35,088 nucleotides of DNA from Chloroflexota bacterium (GTDB lineage: Bacteria; Chloroflexota; Limnocylindria; QHBO01): assembly GCA_013816405.1 (NCBI GenBank), contig JACDEL010000026.1, forward strand, positions 1 to 35,088, read 5' to 3'. The position numbers and the translations under genes are program-made. Every line of letters begins with the position of its first letter. Positions within the stretch are counted from its first letter, which is position 1. The notes below the pieces were generated by a model that did no database searches, was not told the origin of the DNA, and saw only the letters and a program-made list of their open reading frames with translations. Below are positions 23,957 through 30,708 of the stretch, piece after piece.

Positions 23957-24762
23957 CCGACGACACGTCGCAGCCAGGGCCGATGGCCGGCCCGCCCGCC
24001 GAGCCGCCGCATGTGGGTCTGGCCGCCGGTCGGGGAGTGGCCGTGGTGATCCCGACCTACAACGAGCGCGAGAACCTCGAGCGTCTCGTGGACGCGATCC
24101 TGGAGGCCCTGCCCGAGGCGACCCTGCTCGTTGTCGATGACAATTCGCCGGACGGCACTGGCCCCCTGGCCGACACGATGGCCACCCGCGAGCCACGGCT
24201 GCACGTCCTGCATCGAGCCGCCAAGGAGGGGCTCGGCGTCGCCTACCGTGACGGATTCCGCTGGGCCTTGGCGCGCGGTGAGACGCGGGCGGTCGTGCAG
24301 ACAGATGCCGACTTCAGCCACGACCCACGCGACCTCCCTCGCCTGCTCGCCCCCTTGATGAGCGGGTCCGACCTGGTGCTGGGCACGCGCTACATGCCCG
24401 GCGGTGGGACGGTCGGCTGGCCCCTGCGCCGCAAGCTGATCAGCCGAGCCGGGACCCTCTTCGCCCGCGTCATGCTCATGCTCCCGTACCGGGACCTGAC
24501 CGGCGGCTTCAAGGCCTGGCGACGCGAATTGCTTGAGGGGATCCGCCTTCGCGAGGCGGACGCCAGCGGGTATGGCTTCCAGATCGAGACGACCTGGTGG
24601 GCCCATCGCCGGCGGGCGGTGGTGACGGAGATCCCGATCATCTTCCGCGAGCGGGTGGCGGGCAGCTCGAAGATGAGCGGCGGGATCATCGGCGAGGCAT
24701 TGGCCCTCGTGCTGCGGCTCCGGCTGGAGGCCATCCGGGACGCCTTCCGACGCACCCCATGA
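23953..24762 (+). CDS. GT2 polyprenol-phosphate mannosyltransferase (Ppm1/DPM1-like)
   Basis: Likely transfers mannose (or another hexose) from an NDP-sugar to polyprenyl phosphate at the inner face of the membrane. The 269-residue protein has a Pro-rich 28-residue leader, then GVAVVIPTYNERENLERL, LLVVDDNSPDGTG, the metal-binding TDADFSHDP, LGTRYMPGG, and DLTGGFKAWRR with GYGFQIE, all DPM1 hallmarks. It has no C-terminal membrane domain, so it is the soluble, single-domain type. The ATG overlaps the rdgB stop. The sugar and the final acceptor (lipoglycan or protein O-mannosylation) cannot be told. Confidence 0.9.
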   Translation: MTDDTSQPGPMAGPPAEPPHVGLAAGRGVAVVIPTYNERENLERLVDAILEALPEATLLVVDDNSPDGTGPLADTMATREPRLHVLHRAAKEGLGVAYRDGFRWALARGETRAVVQTDADFSHDPRDLPRLLAPLMSGSDLVLGTRYMPGGGTVGWPLRRKLISRAGTLFARVMLMLPYRDLTGGFKAWRRELLEGIRLREADASGYGFQIETTWWAHRRRAVVTEIPIIFRERVAGSSKMSGGIIGEALALVLRLRLEAIRDAFRRTP

Positions 24763-24801
24763 GGCCCGATCGACCTGCTGGCACGTCCACGGCCCATCGG
24801 C

Positions 24802-24807
24802 TAGCAT
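24802..24807 (+). promoter_or_regulatory. Possible -10 (TAGCAT) for the parvulin gene
   Basis: TAGCAT within GGCTAGCATGG ends 59 nt before the ATG at 24867, in a 104-bp gap after the mannosyltransferase. The identical hexamer at a similar distance precedes the zinc-ribbon gene. Confidence 0.4.
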
Positions 24808-24866
24808 GGCGCCTCGCCCACTGTCGGAGATGTCCCTGTATCGCCCTGCGGAGAAGCACGCGCTAG

Positions 24867-26591
24867 ATGTCGTTTCGCAACCGCCCGGTCCTTGACCGCA
24901 AGCATCGACCACGCTGGCAGGACGAGCTCCGCACCCAGCAGCTGATCGTGGCCGGGTTCGCCGTCGCCATCGCAATGGCGATCGGGATCTTCGGGGCTGC
25001 CGCCTGGAGCGACCATTACGAAGCCCACCTGCGACCCGTCGCCGCTGTTGGCGATGTGACGTACACGCTCGACGACCTCACCGATCGAATGGACGCCATC
25101 AGCACGGAGCTGCAGGGTCGCTACGAGGACCTGCAGAGTCGGCTCGGTGGCGTCCGTGACTCGCTCATCCAGCAGGCGCTGCAGTCGATCCAGGATGCGC
25201 TCTCCTCGCTCGCCCCAACCGCCGCCGATACACTCGTGCTCGGGCGAGTGCTGAGCAGCTCGGCGGGTCGCTACGACATCTCGGTCAGCGACGAGGCGGT
25301 CAGCGCCGAGGTGACGAAGCGCCAGACCGTTCCTGAGCGGCTGAAGCTGTCGATCATCACGGTCGCCGCCCTGCCGAAGGACGCAGCCTCCGGCGCCAAG
25401 CCCACCGACGCCGACTGGGCCCGCGCCGAGAAGGAGATCAACGACATCGCCGCCGCGATCAAAGGCGGTGCGGACTTCGCGGCGACGGCCAAGGAGAAGA
25501 GCGGTGACTCATCGGCCGCGGCAGGGGGTTCGCTGAGCTGGATCGAGGCCGACGACCCGCTGTACAGCACCTATTTCGCCGATGCCGCGAAAGCGGCCAA
25601 GGGCGATCTCGTCGGCCCGATCAAGGGCGACACTGGGTATCGGCTCGTGCGCGTCGAGGACAAGAAGGCGGCAGGCACCGACCAGCGCCTGAAGGATCTC
25701 TTCTCTGCCGCCGGGGTGACGGATGCGGAGTACCGTGCCTACGTTCGGGGCGACCTTCTGAAGGCCGCGTTCGACGACCACTTCCAGACCAAGGTCATGG
25801 TTCCCTACCAGCCGCAGCGGGAGGTGGCGCAGATCTTCATCGCCGCCCAGCAGGGGATTCCAGTGCCGCAGCAGCGGGTCAGGCACTTCCTTGCCCAGCC
25901 GCTCCCGGGCGAGGCGGACCAGTCAAAGGCGACCGATGCACAGTGGGCCGCCGCCCTGGCGCGCGCCGAGGCCTTCCGCGTGGAGGCGAGCAAGCCCGAT
26001 GCGGATTGGTACTTGATCGCCAAGGAGAGCGACGACACCAGCAGCGGGAGCCGCGGCGGCGACGTGGGATGGTACGACCCCGGCTCCTCGAGCTTCGTGC
26101 CGGAGTTCAAGGCCGCGATCGCCAAGCTCAAGGTCGGTGAGCTGAGCGAGCCGGTCAAGACTCAGTTCGGCTATCACATCATCGAGGTCGTCGCGGAGCG
26201 AATCACGGCGGCGGTGCAGGCCGATGAGATGGTGACCACCTTGCGCGCGCATCCCGACCAGTTCGCACAGATCGCAAGGGACGAGAGCGAAGACGCCGAC
26301 AGCGCCGCCAAGGGCGGGGACCTGGGCTGGGTCATCCCGTACCAGTTCGAGAAGGAGCGGACAGACGCGATCTTCAAGCTGAGCAAGCCCGGCGAGATCA
26401 GTGATCCGATCACGACCCCAAGTGGCATCTACATCTTCAAGCTGCTGGCCACGGCAGAGCTGCGCTGGGTACCGACCCAGCAGCTCACGTCGGTGCGACA
26501 GAGCGGGTTCGATCTTTGGCTCAGCGAGATTCGTGACCGCGCCGTGACCTGGACCGACCCCCAGTTCGTCGCCGCGCCCACCTCCGGATGA
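24867..26591 (+). CDS. Membrane-anchored peptidyl-prolyl isomerase with three parvulin-type domains
   Basis: A 574-residue extracytoplasmic foldase. A single membrane segment (about 26-47) after a basic N-terminus anchors it outside. A helical, chaperone-like region (about 60-145) precedes three rotamase units. Unit 1 (about 150-265) has AAGGSLSWIE and DTGYRLVRVED. Unit 2 (about 335-445) has SRGGDVGWYDPGSSSFVPEF and TQFGYHIIEVV. Unit 3 (about 450-530) has AKGGDLGWV and GIYIFKLLAT. Each repeats the GG(D/S)L-x-W and late GY/GI-hydrophobic signatures of parvulins. Unit 2 looks the most canonical, and unit 3 is shortened. It resembles PrsA/SurA but with one extra domain. The stop overlaps the mazG ATG. 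Confidence 0.9.
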   Translation: MSFRNRPVLDRKHRPRWQDELRTQQLIVAGFAVAIAMAIGIFGAAAWSDHYEAHLRPVAAVGDVTYTLDDLTDRMDAISTELQGRYEDLQSRLGGVRDSLIQQALQSIQDALSSLAPTAADTLVLGRVLSSSAGRYDISVSDEAVSAEVTKRQTVPERLKLSIITVAALPKDAASGAKPTDADWARAEKEINDIAAAIKGGADFAATAKEKSGDSSAAAGGSLSWIEADDPLYSTYFADAAKAAKGDLVGPIKGDTGYRLVRVEDKKAAGTDQRLKDLFSAAGVTDAEYRAYVRGDLLKAAFDDHFQTKVMVPYQPQREVAQIFIAAQQGIPVPQQRVRHFLAQPLPGEADQSKATDAQWAAALARAEAFRVEASKPDADWYLIAKESDDTSSGSRGGDVGWYDPGSSSFVPEFKAAIAKLKVGELSEPVKTQFGYHIIEVVAERITAAVQADEMVTTLRAHPDQFAQIARDESEDADSAAKGGDLGWVIPYQFEKERTDAIFKLSKPGEISDPITTPSGIYIFKLLATAELRWVPTQQLTSVRQSGFDLWLSEIRDRAVTWTDPQFVAAPTSG

Positions 26592-27727
26592 GCTCGCGGG
26601 GCGCGACGACGTCCCGTGGAATCGACCGCCTCCTCGTGGCGGCGGGACTCGACCCCGCGCTCGGCGTGCAGGTCGTGTCCGGTCGGCGACTGGCCTCGAT
26701 CGCGTTCGACCCATCCCTGCCCCTCGTCCTCCTGGCGGAGCCCGCCGCCGGCGAAGCGTCTGCCGTCCTGCCAGGGCGGCACGCGCGCAAGGCGGCGCTC
26801 GAGGTGCTGCTCTCCCTCTACCCGCGCGACCACCGGCTGCAGCCGTTGCCGGATGGCGCGCCCCGTCTGCTCGAGACCGTCACGGACGAGGACCTCCTTG
26901 ACGCCGACTGGCTGGTGCCGGCGCTGGACGCGCTGGACAATCTCGCCTCGCCGCATGGCATGGCGGCCATCTCGGCTCGGCTGCGGGCACCGGATGGCTG
27001 TCCGTGGGATCGCAAGCAGACGCACGCCAGCCTCGGCCCGTTCGTCCTGGAGGAGGCCTACGAGACGGTCGACGCGATCGAGGGTGGAGGGCCCGAGGAC
27101 CTGGCGGAGGAGCTGGGCGACCTCTTCCTGCAGATCATCCTGCACGCTCAGCTGGCCGCCGAGGAGGGTGTATTCGACCTGACCGATGTCTATCGCATGC
27201 TCGGAGCCAAGATCATTCGACGCCACCCGCACGTGTTCGGGGATCTCGAGGTCAGCGGGGCAGAGGAGGTGCTTCGGAACTGGGAAGCGATCAAGGCCGT
27301 CGAGCGACACGAGGCGGGTGAGCCCCCCTCAGCCTTTGACGGCATCGCCCGCGCCCTCCCGGCAATGGCTGCCAGCCGCGAGATCCAGGAGCGAGCCTCC
27401 TCGCTGGGCTGGGACTGGCCGGCGATCGAGGGCGTCTGGGAAAAGGTCGACGAGGAGCTGGCAGAGCTGCATGAGGCAGGAGCGGTCGAAGGCGATGCCG
27501 GACGTGACGCCCGCCTCCACGAGTTCGGTGACGTCCTCTTTGCGGCGGTGAACCTGGCGAGGTGGCTGAAGCTCGATCCGGAGGAGGCATTGCGTAACGC
27601 GAACCGCCGCTGGATCGAACGCTACGAGCGGGTCGAGGCGCTGGCAGCGGAGCGTGGCCTGGTCCTGGTCGAGCTTCCGGCCGACACCAAGGATGCACTC
27701 TGGAACGAGGTCAAGGCGGAAGGATGA
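26588..27727 (+). CDS. mazG: MazG nucleotide pyrophosphohydrolase fused to a partial tetrapyrrole-methylase domain
   Basis: Hydrolyses (d)NTPs to monophosphates. The 379-residue protein has a MazG unit (about 128-235: LRAPDGCPWDRKQTH, then EEAYETVDAI and EELGDLF, the EExxE/ExxD Mg site, and RRHPHVFGD) and a second degenerate unit (about 270-355: ELAELHEAG, LHEFGDVLFAAVNLARWL). Residues 11-110 resemble the C-terminal half of the tetrapyrrole methylase that precedes MazG in YabN-type proteins: LDPALGVQVVSGRRLA, a strand, a conserved Lys helix, LLSLYPRDHRL, then an acidic linker ending in WLVPAL. The SAM-binding N-terminal half is missing. ATG 26588 overlaps the parvulin stop; no earlier methylase half is encoded there. 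Confidence 0.92.
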   Translation: MSSRGATTSRGIDRLLVAAGLDPALGVQVVSGRRLASIAFDPSLPLVLLAEPAAGEASAVLPGRHARKAALEVLLSLYPRDHRLQPLPDGAPRLLETVTDEDLLDADWLVPALDALDNLASPHGMAAISARLRAPDGCPWDRKQTHASLGPFVLEEAYETVDAIEGGGPEDLAEELGDLFLQIILHAQLAAEEGVFDLTDVYRMLGAKIIRRHPHVFGDLEVSGAEEVLRNWEAIKAVERHEAGEPPSAFDGIARALPAMAASREIQERASSLGWDWPAIEGVWEKVDEELAELHEAGAVEGDAGRDARLHEFGDVLFAAVNLARWLKLDPEEALRNANRRWIERYERVEALAAERGLVLVELPADTKDALWNEVKAEG

Positions 27728-27748
27728 CGTGGTCAGGGCGCGATGCTG

Positions 27749-27754
27749 TAGTCT
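27749..27754 (+). promoter_or_regulatory. Possible -10 (TAGTCT) for tRNA-Pro
   Basis: TAGTCT ends 14 nt before the tRNA 5' end, leaving a short 5' leader. It fits the TAGnnT pattern. A weak TGACGT at 27725-27730, overlapping the mazG stop, is at 18-nt spacing. Confidence 0.4.
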
Positions 27755-27768
27755 CAGCAACCAGTGCG

Positions 27769-27845
27769 CGGGGCGTAGCGCAGCCTGGTAGCGCACCTGC
27801 TTTGGGAGCAGGAGGTCGCCCGTTCGAATCGGGCCGCCCCGACCA
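27769..27845 (+). tRNA. tRNA-Pro (anticodon TGG), CCA encoded
   Basis: A complete 77-nt cloverleaf. The acceptor stem is CGGGGCG/CGCCCCG with discriminator A and a genomically encoded CCA. The D-arm is GCGC with an AGCCTGGTA loop. The anticodon stem is CCTGC/GCAGG with loop TTTGGGA, giving anticodon TGG. The T-arm is GCCCG/CGGGC with loop TTCGAAT. All stems pair perfectly. Confidence 0.97.
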
Positions 27846-27917
27846 TTCCCCGCCAGTACCTTGCGACCATGTGGTGCGCGAATGCCACGGATGGTTGTTC
27901 AGGTGCGGTTAGTACCT

Positions 27918-27947
27918 TTGCGCTTGTCGCGAGCAAGCCCCTAGACT
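27918..27947 (+). promoter_or_regulatory. Promoter for the diguanylate cyclase gene
   Basis: TTGCGC (27918-27923) and TAGACT (27942-27947) are separated by 18 nt. Predicted transcription starts near 27954, giving a leader of about 60 nt that contains the hairpin at 27977-28001. This is the best two-box promoter in the window. Confidence 0.5.
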
Positions 27948-27976
27948 AGCCAGCAGGCGGGCAGCGGCAATTTGCA

Positions 27977-28001
27977 GGGGCTTCCGACGGCCGGAAGCCC
28001 C
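27977..28001 (+). other. Strong hairpin in the leader of the diguanylate cyclase gene
   Basis: A perfect 10-bp inverted repeat (GGGGCTTCCG/CGGAAGCCCC) with a 5-nt loop ends 12 nt before the GTG at 28014. There is no U-tract, so it does not look like an intrinsic terminator for tRNA-Pro. It sits just before the Shine-Dalgarno and could control translation or bind a protein. Confidence 0.6.
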
Positions 28002-28013
28002 TGAGTGAGGAAT

Positions 28014-29537
28014 GTGAAAACCGAGCTGATCTTCATCCTCGTCAGCGGCGCCCTTGCCGCGCTCGTCGGTCTGGGGGCGCTGGTGGCGGTTCTCCGAGGA
28101 TGGGGCGAGCGGCATCCGATCCCGGGCTCCGCGCCAACCGCACGCGACGACACGGTGTCGGGAACGCCCCTGATGACCCCTTCGCACGACGCGGTCGTGC
28201 GCGTTGTGTGGTGGGTGGCAATCGCTGGAGTGCTGGTCGGAATCGGCATCTCCAACGCGTTTGCCACGAACCGCGCGGCGATCTATGCGCTTGGCGGCGC
28301 CGCGGTGGTGATCGTAGTCGTCCTGCACGAGATGCTGCCGCGTCGGCTGCGGGGGCGCGCCACGGTGGCCGTGGAGGTGGTCGCGGCACTTGCGCTGTCC
28401 GCGGGCCTGGTGTGGCTGACCGGGGGCGCCGACTCCCCGTTCGTCTTCACCTTTCACCTCCTGGTCGTGGCTGCGGCGCTGACCATGGGGAGCCAGCTGG
28501 CGCTGCTGGTGACCGCCGCCGCTTCGCTGGCCTACCTGGGACAGCTATTGCTGGATTTGGGCGTGCCCGCGACAAGCGTCGATCTGCTCAGGGTCGCGAT
28601 CAACCTCGGCTCGCTGTGGCTGCTCGCCTACCTGGCTGGTGTCTACGCCAGCTCCGAGCGTCGTGTGCGGGCCAGGGTCCTCGAGCTTTCGCAGACCGAT
28701 CCGCTGACCAGCCTCTTCAACCGCGGCCAACTCTTCCCTACCCTGGAGCAGGAGGTGCAGCGCACCCGCCGCAGTGGCCGCGGCTTCTGCGTACTGATGA
28801 TCGACCTCGACGGGCTGAAGGCAATCAACGACTCACTGGGTCACCTGCGGGGCGACGACGTGCTCCGCGCCGTCGGGCGAGTCATCAACGGATCGATCCG
28901 CACCGTCGATTCCGCATACCGCTACGGCGGGGACGAGTTCCTGATCCTGCTGCCGGAGACGGAGTTCATCGGTGCCTACGTGGTCGCCGAGAAGATCCGG
29001 GAGGGCGTCGAGGAGATCGGCGAGTCGGTGGCGACTGACCTTGCTGCGACGAGCGTGAGCATCGGCCTCGTCTCGCATCCCGAGGACGGGGCGTCGCCCG
29101 AGGAGCTGATGGTCGCCGCGGACCGCGCCATGTACCAGGCCAAGGCGCTCGGCAAGAACCAGATCAGCGGCAACCCTCGTCCGCGCCGCGCCCCACAGAG
29201 ATTGCTGGGGCCTCCCGGCATGGTCGTGGATCCGCCGCCGGCCGATGTCTCGCCGCCTCAACCCAGCCGGGCCGCTCCGGTCGCTCCTGCGGCTCCAACC
29301 GCCGCCACGGATGCCCCACCGCGCTCAACCGCCACGGCCTTCAGCGTCGAGCCCACCAAGACGAATGGATCGAATCACGAGGCGCATGGCGAGGATGAGC
29401 CGGACCCCGCAGACGTTCGACGTCAGATCGCCGCGGCGCGCCGCAACATGGATCCCGACCACCAGATCCGGCGGGCGATGGATGCCTTCCTCTCGAGTCC
29501 GACCTCGTCACGCGCCGATCGGGAGCAGGGCTCCTAG
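28014..29537 (+). CDS. Membrane diguanylate cyclase (GGDEF)
   Basis: Makes cyclic di-GMP. The roughly 507-residue protein has about six or seven hydrophobic segments in its N-terminal 220 residues, a possible membrane sensor with no domain I recognise. A GGDEF domain follows (about 220-385: QTDPLTSLFNR, MIDLDGLKAINDSLGH, RYGGDEFLILLPE). An RTVD I-site sits five residues before GGDEF, so product inhibition is expected. The last 120 residues are Pro/Ala-rich and disordered with a short helix at the end. GTG 28014 has GAGG 3 nt upstream; GTG 28005 is an in-frame alternative directly abutting the hairpin. Its TAG stop is shared with the opposing DUF3048 gene. Confidence 0.9.
   Translation: MKTELIFILVSGALAALVGLGALVAVLRGWGERHPIPGSAPTARDDTVSGTPLMTPSHDAVVRVVWWVAIAGVLVGIGISNAFATNRAAIYALGGAAVVIVVVLHEMLPRRLRGRATVAVEVVAALALSAGLVWLTGGADSPFVFTFHLLVVAAALTMGSQLALLVTAAASLAYLGQLLLDLGVPATSVDLLRVAINLGSLWLLAYLAGVYASSERRVRARVLELSQTDPLTSLFNRGQLFPTLEQEVQRTRRSGRGFCVLMIDLDGLKAINDSLGHLRGDDVLRAVGRVINGSIRTVDSAYRYGGDEFLILLPETEFIGAYVVAEKIREGVEEIGESVATDLAATSVSIGLVSHPEDGASPEELMVAADRAMYQAKALGKNQISGNPRPRRAPQRLLGPPGMVVDPPPADVSPPQPSRAAPVAPAAPTAATDAPPRSTATAFSVEPTKTNGSNHEAHGEDEPDPADVRRQIAAARRNMDPDHQIRRAMDAFLSSPTSSRADREQGS
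29534..29537. other. Shared CTAG stop of convergent GGDEF and DUF3048 genes
   Basis: The CTAG palindrome gives TAG on both strands, as at 14007-14010. The two genes overlap by 4 bp and leave no intergenic DNA. Confidence 0.9.
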
Positions 29538-30658
29538 GATTCGGTCAGCGATGCGGCGATCGCAATGATCTCCCACCAGACCTGGCCAGGGGGAAGGACG
29601 ACCGGCTCACCGCTGTCAGCATAGGTCCACGTCGTCCCGTCGTTCGCGGTCGGGCGGGACCAGTGGAGTGCGATCGCCTTTCCCTGCGAGTACAGGGTCC
29701 CGTCGCCTTCGCCGACAAGGTGCTGGAGGCGCCTTGAATTGCCGCCCGGGTCGGGGTCGCCGAACACGACCTCCTCCTCGACGCGCTGCACGACGACGCT
29801 CGTGGCAGTCAGCGGCTTATCGGTCACCTCGTCGAAGACCGTCTTGGCGGCGTCCTGGCGGGTCCATCCTCCGTCCGCATTCACGCTCCAACCGAACCTC
29901 CAGTAGCTGTTGGTGCGCATCTCGAAGGCGCTGACGGGGCGCCCTGCCGGGAGCTCCACGCCGACCTCAAAGGCGAACGGCGGGCGCAACGGGTGGACCA
30001 GCGCTGCGAGGCCATCAATCGGCCCGCCCTGGCCGATCGCTGCCCGCAGCGTCTCCAGGTCGCCGTACAGGTTGTGGGGGGCGGCATTGCCGCCCGCCCG
30101 CTGGAACCAGGGCCATTCGCCAGTGATGCCGTTGACGTACGGCATGCCCGCGGCATTGAACTTTGAGCGCGCGCCATAGCTGGCGCCGTATCCAACGGGC
30201 AGGATGCCGAGGTCCTGCCAGAGGTCGACCTCGTAGTAGCGCGCGCTGCGAATCGGTCCGGTCAGGCCGTCCGTCGGTCGGCACAGGAAGATGGCGCTGA
30301 ACCGGGTCACGTCGCCCTCGACTGGCGCCTCGACCACCATGTCGGCGTTCGACAGGTTGCGCGCCGGCCGCGCCAGGGGGTGGTTCTCGACCTGCACCGC
30401 GATCGCCACCCGATCAACGACGGACGGGTCGTCGAGTGGCAGACCGCTCAGGGGGCACGTGGCCAGCTCCGGGGTGGCGGATGGGTTCGGCGACAGCGGG
30501 GGAGATGCGGTAGGGGAGGCAGTCTCCGACGGCGAGGGCAGCGGCTCGGGTGCCGACCCCAATCCGAGGCCGAGCCAGATGGCCGCACCCAGCACGACGA
30601 CGGCTGCGACCGCTCCAGTCGCCCGCTGCCCGCCGGTCAGACCCCTCAGGAACTGCAT
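29534..30658 (-). CDS. DUF3048 (YerB-like) exported protein
   Basis: A 374-residue protein with an N-terminal membrane segment (about 14-34), a Pro/Ser/Thr-rich linker (about 36-65) and a DUF3048 body. Typical features are CPLSGLPLDD, RVAIAVQVENHPLARPARNLSNADMVVE split over several strands, RFSAIFLC, GPIRSARYYEVDLWQ, the GASYGARSKFNA segment and PHNLYGDLETLRAA; the C-terminus has GEPVVLPPGQVWWEII. The B. subtilis relative YerB is a lipoprotein; this one has no lipobox Cys. Function is unknown, though envelope placement is clear. The ATG follows a TAGCAT -10 by only 6 nt, suggesting a leaderless transcript. Confidence 0.88.
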   Translation of the reverse strand: MQFLRGLTGGQRATGAVAAVVVLGAAIWLGLGLGSAPEPLPSPSETASPTASPPLSPNPSATPELATCPLSGLPLDDPSVVDRVAIAVQVENHPLARPARNLSNADMVVEAPVEGDVTRFSAIFLCRPTDGLTGPIRSARYYEVDLWQDLGILPVGYGASYGARSKFNAAGMPYVNGITGEWPWFQRAGGNAAPHNLYGDLETLRAAIGQGGPIDGLAALVHPLRPPFAFEVGVELPAGRPVSAFEMRTNSYWRFGWSVNADGGWTRQDAAKTVFDEVTDKPLTATSVVVQRVEEEVVFGDPDPGGNSRRLQHLVGEGDGTLYSQGKAIALHWSRPTANDGTTWTYADSGEPVVLPPGQVWWEIIAIAASLTES

Positions 30659-30664
30659 GGCCAG

Positions 30665-30670
30665 ATGCTA
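30665..30670 (-). promoter_or_regulatory. -10 hexamer (TAGCAT) for leaderless DUF3048 gene
   Basis: TAGCAT on the minus strand ends 6 nt before the ATG at 30658, so the transcript should begin at the start codon. No Shine-Dalgarno is present. Confidence 0.5.
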
Positions 30671-30708
30671 ACCGGTCGCCCACACCTCAGCCGTGGCACC
30701 ATTGTCAC

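Noticed and set aside
27954-28004. c-di-GMP riboswitch upstream of the diguanylate cyclase
   Set aside because: The leader has one simple stem-loop and none of the conserved GEMM-type junction sequences.
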